This document shows positions 44,201 through 51,651 of a stretch of 64,000 nt of DNA, piece after piece. The stretch comes from Dipteris shenzhenensis. Its lineage: Eukaryota; Polypodiophyta; Polypodiopsida; Gleicheniales. The stretch's first letter is position 1; every line of letters starts with the position of its first letter. The DNA lies in the NCBI GenBank assembly GCA_047967505.1, contig CM106541.1, one strand, 5' to 3'. The notes under the pieces were generated by a model that did not search any database, was not told the origin of the DNA, and worked only from the letters and a program-made list of their open reading frames with translations. Both the position numbers and the translations under genes were made by a program.

Positions 44201-47200
44201 TGCTCACCCAAATGATTTTAGACCACACTATATAAGCCTCCTTGTCATTGGAGGACATGTCCCTTGGGTGATGAGGCTTTCACAGATGGGGTTTTAGCAG
44301 TACTGAATCATACCTCATATGTCCCAGATATTCAGCATACTGTTAATGGAGCTAGCACACGGCATGCCTTACTTTGGCAATGTCTACCAAGTAATGCACA
44401 ATAACGAATGTGTTTACCTGAGAGTTAGTAAAGTGAGCAAATTGTTGAATTGCTCGTGCAAACACCAATGGCTTTAAGGTATGAATGGAACCATATTACA
44501 CGGAAATGCTTTTCAGCCCTGCTGAAATGTTGAATAGTTTCATGAAAGAAGGTTTTCATGCATGCATTTCAATGCAAAACAATCAACGTAAAACCTGAGC
44601 AAAACTTGCCGTTTCTGCTACTGGAATGTATCCGGCTCTACCTATGACCTTTTTTCTTGCCATTTCTGCCTCCTTTGCTCTCCCTTGCATTTGCTACCGC
44701 CTTACCTTGCCCTTTGCATTCCTTGTGCCCTCTTCAGGCCTTCCTTGCCTTCTAGGCTTCTTGGCCCTCCAATCTATCCTCTTCAGCTCGTCATCCCTGG
44801 CCACTCTTTCTTTTCCCCTCTCTTTGAAACTTTTCAGCCTGAACCTTGCTAACCTCTTCAGCTCTGCCCACTCTAAGATCATACTTTCTCCTCCCTCTGA
44901 AACACTGCAGACTGCAGCAGCCTCTACATCTGTCCCCCTTCTGGTGCTCACATACTACATTCCTCTCCATCCCTCTCTTGCCTCTTGGCTCTCCTTTGCT
45001 TCATGTATGACGTAGCATGTATGGATCACAATGATGTTGCATGTATGACGCATATAGAACAGCAACTGTACTATGATGTTACTAGTTAGAACTTAGTCTT
45101 TAGGATTTTTATATTATTGGGGTTTCAACTTTTAAGTAATAATTTCAAGTTAACTAGTGTCTAGATAGTTGTAGGTTTGATGTCTCATCAAGTTTGAAAG
45201 GTTGAGAGTTCAAACAAGCTACAATGCATATTTTTAACTACTTTTAACTCTCCCTACTTTCTCAACTCTTTAAACACACACTTTTAAATATTTTTGGGTA
45301 ATACTTATATTACTGCGTGTGGAAACCTCGAAATGAGGTAAAAACCCACCATGAAGTACCAGAAAGAATAGTATGAAATCAATGCTTGTCAAAAGAGATA
45401 GGAAGTCAAGATAGAAAGAGAAAAAAGAAGGAAAATATGAAATTACATGCCAGTAGTGGCAACATAAAGATAATAAAAAGTTGATCCCTTTTGAACTAGA
45501 AAACCATTGAGCGATGTAACGGTGCCATCAATAAAATGCAATTCTTTTGACCCTTTCGATTCTTCTTAACATAAGCAGGAAGACGAAACCTTTGTGTCAC
45601 TGGCTCAGATCCTTGTTGCGCATAGGATGCATATCCTCGAGTGAATTTTTTTTTTCAAGTTCATGAGAAGATACCTGATTTCTCTCTCTTAGCTCGAGGT
45701 CTGATCCTTAGTACCATCACTAACTATATCCGAAGGAGAGATATCCATCTGCAAGTCTTTTGACTGCAATTGAATAACCCTAGAGGCCGGTTGAGACTCA
45801 GAATCAACCAAAAGAGATTGCCGAACTGAAGGGGGCTCCTGAGATCGGAAGCATCAATGTCAGAAGATGTTGAAGCAGTGGAGGATGAAGGAACATCAAG
45901 AGGAGCCAACCGAGACATCATTGGTGAGGCGCAAGCATAAGGGTGTCCTTGAAAGCCTGGAAGGGATTAGACAAAGTTACTGAAGGAGACAGTGTCCCAA
46001 GCTTTCCCATGAGATTGCACCCGTCTTCATTCTTTGTTATGCTTTGGCTGCTGTAACTTATCTGATTGGAGAGAAGTCGAAGGAATAGGCAAAGTGCCCT
46101 TCACATTATTAGATTGTCGTGAGGGTGAAGAGCAGCTTTGAGCAAAGTGACCAATTTGCCTGCACTTGTAACACGCATTCGGGAAGGAAGAAAACTGTAA
46201 AGGAATGCGAAATGGACATGCCAAGCCATAATCATGATCCGAACACGAATGTATGGGCTGCTCCATATCCCAGAGAATGCAAATTCTGATGTCCTACTCA
46301 TGACCAAGTAATCCCACTTGGGAAGATGCAACACTCTCCCTAAAAGAGATGCAAGAGAGGAAATATGCGGAAGAAGAAGTACTGGCAAAGCTTTTAGAGT
46401 GACCCGGACAGGACAAAAATCCATGAGGTTCTTGGCTGGATCGAAAAGGGGATCCCACGGCATAGCATATGCAAAATAACCAGCACCATGAACCCTGCCA
46501 TACTAATCAATTGGTACACAGTGTCCAGTGCAGGGAGCATTGTAAAATCCCTTGCCAAGAAGAACCAAAGATTCAATTTTATCCATACCAACCGCTGTTG
46601 TCGACCATGCCCACAACATAGAGACATTCATGATTCTCCCCATGAAATAGAGGCACACCCCATGCTGCTGCGTCTGGCAAATACTACTACGGAGGGACTC
46701 AGGAGAAAGAAATTAAGATAACCGCAAACATGAATCCTGAGCTTCCCCCACAAATTCCTCACACAGACGTCGAAGAAGGTCTAATTGAAGAGGTGATGAA
46801 GGACAAGTCGAGAAATCGAATCTGGCTGTCTTATCAGGCTGAACGGACGTGGAGTAGTGAGAAGCTCTCTTTTTTCTGCCTGAATCTTTGAAAGGCGAAG
46901 TCAGAACTACTTCAACGGTTAAAACGAGTTTTTGGGTAAAAAGATTAGAAGATGCCTTCAGCATCAAAGGAGGTGCTGCTGCCTTCAGCATCAAAGGAGT
47001 AGAAGCTGCCTTCGGCATCAAAGGAGGTGCTGCTGCGACAGACTGCAAGGAACAAGAGGCCATGGGGTCCACAGGAACAGAGGATGCCTGCAACAACGAA
47101 GGAGAGGGAGATTGGAAGCTACAGTCTGCATGAGGGTCCAACAGGGCAGGGAACGGTACCGACAAAGAAGAAGCTGTACAGGGCCGTGGGGATCCATGAA

Positions 47201-47972
47201 AACTTGAGATGCCTGTAGCAACGAAGCTGTACTGGAGGGCTGGATATCCAAAGGAGCTGTACATAGGGGTTGAGCACTCGAATGATCGTTTGGAGATGCA
47301 TGTTTCCTGAAAGCAAGACACAATAATGTGCTGTCGTCTAGTCCTTGAAAACATGCAGTATCATGGATGGAAAGCATAATGAAGCCCCATCTTATTTTGC
47401 AGCATACTATATAAGCTACAGAACATACGATATGAACTTATTATTGAGGGAGCATATTATGTTTCGAACTTTCTTATTCTTATACAATAGTTTTGAACCT
47501 TCTTATTGGCGGCATATTATAGTGTTAGTTGTTTCGTGCATCTATCGTTGAAGTATGCTTATGTTCTCAATTTGTGTGTCCAGGAAGAGGTTGGCCCAAG
47601 AGATTCCTGGGCTCCGTCCATGGGAAGTGCTGGATATAGAGCAGCTAATGGATTTTATGACATACGGTGGGCGATGGTACCGTGGAGACCTGGGCTCTTT
47701 TACAACTAGAGCTGATTATGAGAAGGAATGGTTTGAGGATTTCAAGGTATGTTGTGTGGCTTTAGGACCCTGGTATAAGAGAGAAAGAATTGTAAATGAA
47801 ATCTGGATTTTAGTCATTGTGTTGAATGTATAGCTTCAATTTAATCTTTGTCTGCATTGAATTTCAGGAAAAGTGGGATGGTTTATATGAAGATGTCCAA
47901 GATGTCTTTTCAAAGACAGATAAGAAGGCGTTTGCTGAAAATTACCGGAAGTTAACGAAGAAGTACAAATAG
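16300..47972 (+). CDS. TIC56: TIC56, chloroplast inner-envelope translocon component (C-terminal 250 residues, four exons)
   Basis: Joined exons 16300-16497, 43127-43415, 47584-47746 and 47868-47972 encode 250 residues plus a split first codon, ending at TAG 47970-47972. A GYF_2-type domain opens the piece (GGWYYKDRLGRSRGP, then FIWGDDMDEWAPISMVYGLE). The conserved TIC56 blocks follow: WGPRKGHEKKSYKQLQ, NDVWPGERAPSHSLFLWAGG, GLRPWEVLDIEQLMD and GGRWYRGDLGSFTT. TIC56 is nuclear-encoded and sits with TIC20, TIC100 and plastid-encoded TIC214 (Ycf1) in the 1-MDa import complex of the inner envelope. Intron phases match at every junction (1, 2, 0) and all splice sites are GT-AG. The N-terminal half, including the transit region, is not in the window. 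The C-terminus ends soon after the last conserved block, with a short charged tail. Confidence 0.9.
16605..16685. repeat. Compound microsatellite (GTT)n-(GT)n-(GA)n-(GAA)n
   Basis: Consecutive simple repeats. It lies at the 3' side of the minus-strand LINE and may represent that element's simple-repeat tail (TTC/CT on the minus strand). Confidence 0.85.
16794..18053 (-). pseudogene. LINE ORF2 RT catalytic motif, thumb and C-terminal zinc finger
   Basis: It starts in SSLYLADFEIHLLLYADDVV (YADD codons at 17997-18008), then NVSKTKLMIV, SFKYLGIEIPANN and LYGVEVWGG, the normal RT end of APE-LINEs. A long C-terminal region ends with CQLCDQGMAETEEHMVMIC, a CX2C...HX4C finger implicated in RNA binding. 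419 codons with no stop. Confidence 0.9.
18061..18879 (-). pseudogene. LINE ORF2 reverse transcriptase, fingers and palm
   Basis: RT motifs run in order: WKENWIKPIYKGGD-like block (QENWIKPIYKGGDRNQVSNY), AGFRPKHSTVDHLVTLRVL, CFIDFKKAFDTVPRDVLW (first catalytic Asp), GVKQGCPLSPTLFGLCIDRL. The frame stops after MHTEAGHRSR because of a 13-bp tandem duplication. The next domain continues in the frame used below 18053. Confidence 0.9.
18858..20102 (-). pseudogene. LINE ORF2 apurinic/apyrimidinic endonuclease domain
   Basis: A likely start Met is at 20102 (MFWNCRGFPWHK), because the longer frame upstream merely reads a GA repeat as Leu-Ser. EEP motifs are visible: FWNCRG (Asn), IIFLAETW (Glu), GGVACIY, LIGDLNARIGD (Asp-x-Asn), VIDYALI and SDHIPLYVEL (Asp-His). 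All catalytic residues appear present. The frame drifts after about 18985, where the RT frame takes over, so the endonuclease is intact but disconnected from RT. Confidence 0.88.
20235..20789. other. Unassigned segment between LINE and Copia-B
   Basis: No confident coding or TE signal. A minus-strand frame around 20555-20758 contains a vaguely LINE-like NTTAVLSYGL, which is too weak to call. 20144-20176 at its left edge is a GA microsatellite. Confidence 0.5.
21084..22237 (+). repeat. Solo LTR inserted in the Copia-B 5' LTR
   Basis: 1,154 bp, starting TGTCACATGC and ending CATGTTACA. It is flanked by identical target duplications ATCCC (21079-21083 and 22238-22242). A TATA box (CTATAAAAGGG, 21510-21520) follows two tandem copies of an 18-bp palindromic unit (AAACAGACTGAGT type, about 21437-21475). 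No internal sequence, so it results from LTR-LTR recombination. Confidence 0.92.
22617..22629 (+). promoter_or_regulatory. Primer binding site of Copia-B (mutated)
   Basis: TGGTATTAAAGCC directly after the LTR end; two differences from the tRNA-iMet complement. Confidence 0.8.
22630..25049 (+). pseudogene. Copia-B gag and protease remnants
   Basis: 22630-23700 is GC-rich with only short frames. From about 23780 gag blocks appear (EISSEDMAITLLSNL, then a degraded knuckle YDHCGEKGQYWSK ending in TGA at 24190). Protease and pre-integrase blocks follow out of frame: WIVDNSACTHD at about 24330, where the catalytic D-S-G is replaced, VPTLGFHLLSVHEVC, and GVVDNGIYNL followed by DLWHS at about 24713. 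The remaining 24725-25049 shows nothing of integrase or RT. Non-functional. Confidence 0.75.
25081..26310 (+). repeat. Element D 5' LTR
   Basis: TATA-like CTATAAGAGG near 25615. Reading frames inside it (for example 25129-25497) recur in the other LTR with frameshifts and are not genes. Confidence 0.92.
26829..27977 (+). repeat. Element D 3' LTR
   Basis: TATA box CTATAAAAGG near 27344. About 80 bp shorter than the 5' copy because of small deletions around 27250 and 27580. Confidence 0.92.
28570..29126 (-). pseudogene. LINE reverse transcriptase fragment, minus strand
   Basis: Minus-strand blocks are RRVFIRDQSTPDHIFTLRTL, then SIGVKQRCLLSPILSGLYMDE, equivalent to GVKQGCPLSPTLFGLYIDE. A degraded catalytic site reads ANDVLLIPDTL where ADD is expected. 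A ~25-bp unit (ATAAGTAATGATCTGGAA) is repeated three times at 28620-28700 inside the coding part. It is cut on the right by the Copia-E LTR at 29127 and on the left by Copia-B. Confidence 0.72.
29127..29335 (+). repeat. Copia-E 5' LTR
   Basis: 209 bp with TGTTGG/CCAACA termini, followed two bases later by TTGGCATTAGAGCAGG, a mutated tRNA-iMet primer site at 29338-29353. Confidence 0.72.
30258..30872 (+). pseudogene. Copia-E gag
   Basis: It begins MAQNANDVSGVLEQEDKSDG and continues TNYSMWSFMVKNVFVAKSLW, the start of the UBN2-type gag. After a TAG at about 30429, further blocks KWDTLETIFQAKNEARISHL and KRQLDGIKMLEGELMSEHLT keep the family order. Several stops and one frameshift. No zinc knuckle. 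Confidence 0.8.
31451..31796 (-). repeat. LTR, minus orientation, with (AC)n microsatellite
   Basis: On the minus strand it runs from TGTTGGGACAACATATG to CATGCTCCAACA (346 bp). A polyadenylation-like AAATAAACAAC lies near its 3' end. The (AC)n tract is at 31655-31693. It appears to be the 3' LTR of a minus-strand Copia element. It does not match the LTR next to the primer site at 33121-33134. Confidence 0.6.
31797..33134 (-). mobile_element. Copia-F: minus-strand gag-only Copia element
   Basis: A primer site (CGGTATCAGAGCC on the minus strand, 33121-33133), an untranslated region and gag (32759 down to 31973) lead straight to the LTR at 31451-31796. No protease, integrase or RT is present. 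Non-autonomous. Confidence 0.7.
31973..32759 (-). pseudogene. gag: Copia-F Gag
   Basis: It starts MATQKIDKFEGEGFHTWQTK and runs through the UBN2-type helical domain (LIIALGLSDSYIHHIDG-like, AWVHLDTVFGARGK, ESVSSHLNTMKSMLAQLAS) to LTNLPTSKLVDIEASLLEEE. A frameshift near 32150 moves the CCHC knuckle CGFCGKKNHKEKDC to the next frame (31973-32161), which ends in an acidic tail. The gag is almost intact, with one frameshift. In Copia elements it forms the virus-like particle. Confidence 0.85.
33135..33684 (-). repeat. Probable LTR flanking the Copia-F primer site
   Basis: On the minus strand it ends ...CCGCACCCAACA directly before the primer site. A TATAAAAATA box lies near 33660 on the minus strand. 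The outer boundary (about 33684) is a guess. The plus-strand frame 33280-33696 is not a recognised protein. Confidence 0.45.
33685..34433. other. Unassigned spacer
   Basis: No coding or TE signal recognised. Confidence 0.5.
34434..35321 (+). repeat. Gypsy-G 5' LTR
   Basis: 888 bp with many GTTGACT/TTGACC repeats in U3 and a GA microsatellite near its end. It is about 210 bp longer than the 3' LTR because 34669-34944 is absent from the 3' copy, partly offset elsewhere. Confidence 0.93.
35323..35334 (+). promoter_or_regulatory. Primer binding site of Gypsy-G (tRNA-iMet)
   Basis: TGGTATCAGAGC one base after the LTR. Confidence 0.92.
35335..36619 (+). other. Gypsy-G leader
   Basis: About 1.3 kb without a convincing frame. 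A 34-base segment containing GGCTATCTAGGTGGCTAGTC is tandemly repeated at 35846-35915, and an A/C homopolymer junction lies at 35943-35962. Confidence 0.6.
36620..37115 (+). pseudogene. gag: Gypsy-G gag (truncated) and zinc knuckle
   Basis: A Ser-rich run followed by about ten lysines (36620-36740) leads, after a frameshift, into FATYNGQAEKAMQFIRQF, LRMVGLHLTGTASAWWI and KFKDFKKAFYKQFIPKQF-like blocks of the retrotransposon-Gag domain. The domain is cut short at about 37070, and the knuckle CFRCGKEGHVAA follows immediately in another frame, with TAG replacing the residue before the last Cys. A deletion removed the second half of gag. Confidence 0.82.
37180..37719 (+). CDS. Gypsy-G retropepsin region
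   Basis: 179 codons, open. LILFDPGVTDNFISEDLAVR carries the active-site loop (DPG at 37288-37296). The canonical form is D-S/T-G, so the serine/threonine is replaced by proline. IGKLRLHVQSYVDQEDFFIS, HDVVLGMPWFYH and RVLEFVHRGK follow. An aspartic protease would mature Gag-Pol; with Pro at the second position activity is doubtful. It overlaps the RT frame by 17 nt (37703-37719) in a different frame. Confidence 0.82.
   Translation: MAGGIPDILGHVLNPEERELLLSWGKVRDQQVLILFDPGVTDNFISEDLAVRLGTKTEKLGRALDADQMFSGNPVPVTPVIGKLRLHVQSYVDQEDFFISPLKHHDVVLGMPWFYHKAVKLTLPERVLEFVHRGKVHRVVARNRGGTIPIVSNSSVGKEIKSAVSAYMVFVKERDGNAC
37703..38446 (+). pseudogene. Gypsy-G reverse transcriptase
   Basis: Open to TGA 38279-38281: SPVLLVHKKDGSFRMCVDYC, IDDVLDQLNGALVLSRIDLK, SGYHQVRI, LYEYLVMAFGLTNDPATFNR. 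The catalytic block FFDD (38306-38317) IIVFSKSEEEH lies in the same frame right after this one stop. A second stop and a small indel occur near 38378. Catalytic Asp residues are all present. Confidence 0.88.
38447..39109 (+). CDS. Gypsy-G RT connection and RNase H
   Basis: It continues GHIILKDGIRMDPAKICAIQ, SFLGLCSYYIRFIRHF, then RNase H motifs FDVDCDAC (Asp), AYESRGL, YEKELLAVIHA (Glu), KIDHQSLRYFL (Asp) and GVRNRVADALSRRPQ. It stops at TAG 39107-39109 and reads straight into the integrase frame beyond it. Degrades the RNA strand during reverse transcription. All catalytic acids appear intact. Confidence 0.88.
   Translation: MGHIILKDGIRMDPAKICAIQEWPELRIVHEVQSFLGLCSYYIRFIRHFVDIAAPLHDLTKKNAGNSSKDSIHHTQREALTEPILIVLDLYQPFDVDCDACGECVGTALHQNGHVVAYESRGLRDTERYLGIYEKELLAVIHAIHTWKHYLLGANFTIKIDHQSLRYFLTQTKLSEKHMKWANMLSMYHFQIVHIPGVRNRVADALSRRPQVNNMTIAYH
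39110..40070 (+). pseudogene. Gypsy-G integrase
   Basis: Finger: CHAPPYAGHRGI, a stop at 39329, then (shifted) FVTECLTCQKVKYDRR. Core: MDFIFYLPRSK (first Asp), SIVSDRDPRM (second Asp), a stop at 39718, then DGQSEVANST (Glu), FAYNNTVHSCTGKAPFEVIY and LPPILRTKDEIFAAD. Two frame changes and two stops make it inactive. It is the reference for recognising the interrupted Gypsy-1 integrase. Confidence 0.88.
40071..40546 (+). pseudogene. Gypsy-G integrase C-terminal domain
   Basis: Blocks KGGDWVLLKFEKARL, YYGPFRV, VAYRLALPEHWRIHNAFHVS, then YLVKFKNYTALDAKWMDEDM and AFQLRSTE. The last resembles a degenerate chromodomain end (VKWK...ATWE replaced by VKFKNY...AKWM). A 31-bp direct repeat (40311-40341 and 40374-40404) has duplicated part of the linker. 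Stops separate the pieces. Confidence 0.75.
40559..41232 (+). repeat. Gypsy-G 3' LTR
   Basis: 674 bp, with a long (GA)n at 41166-41201. Confidence 0.93.
41238..42690 (+). pseudogene. Decayed Gypsy gag-protease scrap
   Basis: Scattered plus-strand blocks: a gag-like LLEIDGLTEGNSLHALMPHK near 41870, RYCKVAAIGST near 42215, and a retropepsin-like LSDSGCSHKFLARSLVS at 42454-42505 with a proper DSG (42460-42468). Frames are riddled with stops. It does not belong to Gypsy-G, which ends at 41232. 42690-43126 is ordinary intron sequence. Confidence 0.5.
43127..43415 (+). CDS. TIC56: TIC56 exon (central conserved region)
   Basis: 289 nt. Acceptor GTGTACAG, donor GTGAGT at 43416. The split codon A+TG gives Met. 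It continues KLAAIGSDFVHRLARGISLW and ends KFIPYHI plus a split Arg codon (CG+G). 26,629 bp separate it from the preceding exon. Confidence 0.92.
43416..47583 (+). other. 4,168-bp TIC56 intron with LINE and Gypsy scraps
   Basis: 43416-43740: nothing recognised. 43740-44400: poor Gypsy integrase-tail similarity (SPFKVLYGFE at about 44119-44148). 44600-45015: a pyrimidine-rich stretch whose long frames look like low-complexity artefacts. 45020-45720: AT-rich, nothing recognised. 45720-47354: LINE ORF1 remnant. 47355-47583: AT-rich up to the acceptor. Confidence 0.65.
45720..47354 (-). pseudogene. LINE ORF1 remnant (DUF4283 / CCHC type), minus strand
   Basis: Right to left: a Pro/Ser-rich N-terminal region with imperfect 24-30 bp repeats (about 46950-47040, repeated AAAPPLMLKA), then a DUF4283-like part (VRVTLKALPVLLLPHISSLA, FAFSGIWSSPYIRVRI). 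A good zinc knuckle CYKCRQIGHFAQSC lies at about 46140-46181. Its tail to 45720 is polar. Frames are broken at least twice. Same family type as 12562-13326, but not a close copy. Confidence 0.65.
47584..47746 (+). CDS. TIC56: TIC56 exon (GLRPWEV block)
   Basis: 163 nt. Acceptor TGTGTCCAG, donor GTATGT at 47747. It completes the Arg codon, then reads KRLAQEIPGLRPWEVLDIEQ and GGRWYRGDLGSFTTRADYEK, ending in phase 0. Confidence 0.92.
47868..47972 (+). CDS. TIC56: TIC56 terminal exon
   Basis: 105 nt after acceptor GAATTTCAG. 34 residues beginning EKWDGLYEDVQDVFSKTDKK and ending RKLTKKYK, then TAG. The intron before it is only 121 bp (47747-47867), with a T-rich tract. This tail is charged and less conserved than the rest. 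Confidence 0.82.
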   Translation, partial: EKWDGLYEDVQDVFSKTDKKAFAENYRKLTKKYK

Positions 47973-48940
47973 GAAAGGTATACTGGATTTGTAGGTTGTA
48001 AGCTGATGCTACTTCTGAATTCTCTTCTTAGCTTGCCATTAACAACTGCTTTCTTTAAGTGCTTCTAGTATATGTATGCATTGATGACTTGCATATTAGA
48101 AGAGATGTTATTTTTATCATAGAAAACCTTCTCCAATGTTAAATGTTTTTTTGGAGATTTTCTTCTGATTTTCATTGTAGCTTCATTCCTGTCATATGTC
48201 TGCTAGACTATGCTTTTTTTTTTAAATTTCCCCCCTAAAAGAGATTAAACCCTTTTGCTTGCCATTAATCCATTGTGCACTTATCCCAGCCTGATCCCAC
48301 ACACAGCATTATTACTTGTGCCACTTAATATTGTGATGAATTTCATGATGGTATTCTTCATAAGCAGAGCTCGTGGCTGAAGTACATTGACGAATACCAA
48401 CCTCGACTGTGGACACTGCTCATATGATAATGCTTATTATGTTACTGTATCAAATAGTCGGTGTACCAAGGGAGTTAATATGCAAGAAGCTTCTCTTTTA
48501 TAGGTTCGATGGCTGCTTCTCACTATTGGTCCAAGTCATGGGAGACGGTCTGGAAGAGAATAGCTGCATGCTAATTTACAACTACCTTACAGTGCAAGAA
48601 ACTGCCAGTGCTCAATTTTTGTACCGAGTTTTAAAATAAGGAATGGATTTCAATTTGCCTCATAAAAATGGCATGACATGAAGACAATCAGCTTCATGAG
48701 GCTCCTTATTTGGACTGACAAAATGGCATAAACTGTGAGTATAGTATAGCTTTGCCATAGTCTTCCTCTTGTGAATGCCTGCTTAATTCAACTCGTGGTT
48801 GCACTTTGCCATCATAACCCCTCACAGAAGATGCTTGCTGCCTTTAGGTGTGCAGAAAAATGATGCTGAAACGATAAAAAGAGTTTTGAGCTGTTTAAAA
48901 TCAGACGTGATTTCAGTATATGCTAGTATCACTCTTGTGG
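47973..48940 (+). other. TIC56 3' flank, probable 3' UTR
   Basis: AT-rich and non-coding. The exact polyadenylation site is not clear. No TE recognised. Confidence 0.5.
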
Positions 48941-49110
48941 CGTCAAACATGGCATATACAGACCCCAACTAAGACATTAAAGAAGGCCTTACATTTATAT
49001 GAAATAATATAAAAAAATTGGGGCGTCAAACATGGCGCATACAGACCTATCTATTTCCAACTAAGACTTTAAAGAATGCCTTACATTTATGTGAAATATT
49101 ATAAAGAAAT
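48941..49110. repeat. Tandem duplication of ~83 bp
   Basis: CGTCAAACATGGC begins two imperfect copies (48941-49021 and 49024-49110) sharing ACTAAGAC, TTAAAGAA and CCTTACATTTAT. Confidence 0.8.
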
Positions 49111-50920
49111 GAGGCCTCTATTTCTCTATGCACAAATGATACCATTGTTCTCAATGGTTCAGGAGTTGGTGATCTGTTATACACTTTTAAACGGCTAGCA
49201 TTAGATGGGCGCTGGTTTCTGTTGGCCCATCATCCTACTGAGTTGAGCATTGTGTTTTCGGTTTGACAAGGAAAGTGTATCATCACAATGTTAGAATGTG
49301 GCTTGCTTACATTTTTGTTCTTCAAAAACATGCTGAGTGTTCTAGTTCTGCCAATTCACCATGGTGTCACTCTTTCTAGTGTTGCACCTCTAGTAGACAA
49401 AAAATCTGGTTATTTGCTCGTAGCTTTGATACATGCATTTTGTCTAGGTAAAGTTGATATGTCTATGGGATTTCTTCATATCTGTTGTAGATTGTTACTT
49501 GCTTAAAATATGATAAGTGGTGTAGTAAAACACGTTCATTAATTGATTGGTTTATGTTGGAATGGTTTTTATTTTCAAATTTCGAAGTCATTGCATACAT
49601 GTGGTGTGCTTGTAGGATTTCTCTTTAATCTTAAAAAATAAAATTTTATTGGCTTGGTATGCACATAGGGAGTGCAAATGATCACTTTTCATCTTATTAT
49701 GAGCTAACACAACAATTTTGCTTTGTTTTCTTGTGTATTGTTTGTAATAGGGATCACACATATTACAATATTGAGAGAAATATGGAGGATCCACAAAAAT
49801 CAAGAGCCATTGTACTGATTATGTTGAATAATATGCTTTCAAAGCCCATAAAACATAATTCTTGAGTATCTAGCTCACTTTGTCGAAGTATGTGTGCAAC
49901 CTTGGTAGGTTCTTTGATGACTAAATTTATTTCGTGTTTGAAAATGTCAACCAATTTGTTGCCCATAACAATGCTTTTACAATACCCTTGGACCCTAGAA
50001 AATGAATAAAAGTTATTGCACAAGCTCTACACAGGTGGTTAGCTAGAGACGATTTCACAAATTTTAAAAAACACGTGAAGGCCATATTTGAAGACCTTGT
50101 GGTTACAAAAGTGATGAAACTACAACTCTCATATTAAAGAAGCTTTGTGTCTAACTAAACAAGGGAATCGTAGCACAACTAGATCTTAGTTAAGTAAAAA
50201 AGTTTAACGAAGGACACGACTTTGAATATCAAGGGTTACTAGAAGACTATTCTTTTAAAGGATTCAATAAGTCTTACCTCGTCGTATTTTGTGATGTTGG
50301 GGTGGAGGTAGTGAGAAAGTTTAAAAACTAATTTTACATTCTTTCTAAATTAGCATAGTATGATTAAGCAAGTTGTAGGACATAGGTACTCCTCCTATAA
50401 TAACAAAGAATATATTCCTTCATCAAAATGCGCTTTTGAAAGAATGTGGCTATGAAGAATTCTAGGTGAATTTGGTACAATCTAAGGAAAATCCATATGA
50501 TCTTTTGTGATAGCATGAGCCAATTTCTTTATCAAAAAATCCAAAAGATCATAGGAAGGTGAAGCATATTGATATTTTTTAGTCCATCCATTTGAATCAA
50601 ATTGAGGAAGGAGAATTTTGCTCCTTCCACTATTGCTTTGAAGAAAATTTGGCACAACTATTTATCAACGCATCGTCGAGGGGTAAATTTCAAGATTTCA
50701 AACAAAATCTACATAGAAATGATACCTTTGCTAAAGGAAAGCATTAGAATAGGTTATTTATATGGACTCATTGTGTACATAGGCTTGTGTGTGGATTATA
50801 TTACTGATAAAGGGTATGGGGACCAAATCTATCTTATTCGTATGAATAATTTTCTCTCTCTTAATCGAGATATACTTGTAGGTTTTTGGTATATGTACTA
50901 TCCATCTCTTGTGTGACCTA

Positions 50921-50922
<2 letters not shown>
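49111..50922. other. AT-rich unassigned region
   Basis: Short frames only (for example 50602-50916 plus and 49763-50023 minus). None resembles a known family. Confidence 0.5.

Positions 50923-50951
<29 letters not shown>
50923..50951. repeat. (CT)n microsatellite
   Basis: About 14 CT units at the 3' edge of the minus-strand Copia remnant. Confidence 0.95.
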
Positions 50952-50955
<4 letters not shown>

Positions 50956-51300
50956 CTCATTTTCTATCGAGACATTGCACTTAATCTCTGACGTATGATG
51001 AAGCATTTGCAACATTTGTAATGAGCACAATGGAGCATGGGAAGACAACATTCCATGGAGCATGGAAAGAGGACACTCCATGGATGGAAATGCTAGTATG
51101 AGAACTATCATATAGCTATGCTCACCAACAAGTGGTTGCTTAGTTATTCCTTCCTTCTTACACTTGAGGGTGTGATATGTTGGATTCTTGGATAAGACTT
51201 GTACCGATTGATTATCATAGTATATTGTCGTCGGTTTTGTGTCATCAAAATAATCTATTTTTGACAATAGCCTTACCACACATAGAGCTTCACATGCATC
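50952..51300 (-). pseudogene. Copia RNase H fragment
   Basis: DACEALCVVRLLSKIDYFDD then PTTIYYDNQSVQVLSKNPTY. The usual HIEV...FIR ending is replaced by unrelated residues. Confidence 0.75.
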
Positions 51301-51651
51301 TATTGTGAGTGCTCTATATTATGCTTTTGTTGAAGACAAAAATAATTGGCTATTTGTTTGATAGTGATATAGCACCTTGGCCAAAGAAAAATGTGTATAC
51401 TTGTGTGGATCTCTTGATCTCATGATCTCCTACATAGTCTTTTTAATAGTATCTATGCAATCTTAGATGACTTCCTCTAGATTTTATTCAAAAACTGGTT
51501 TGTACCTATACCTCAAGAATCTCTTGGCTACAATCCAATGAGACTATTTTGGATTTGCCATGATTTGTGCTAGTAAATTTATTGCATAATAAATATCTAG
51601 CCTTGAGATAATCGAAAATGTAAGGGATTTGATGAACTGCTAATAGTATTG

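Noticed and set aside
44626-45015. 129-codon plus frame with hydrophobic stretches
   Set aside because: Pyrimidine-rich sequence giving Leu/Ser/Pro runs; the antisense frame is also open. Low complexity, no family resemblance.
46888-47207. Plus-strand frames over 46.9-47.2 kb
   Set aside because: Shadows of imperfect short repeats in the minus-strand LINE ORF1 region.
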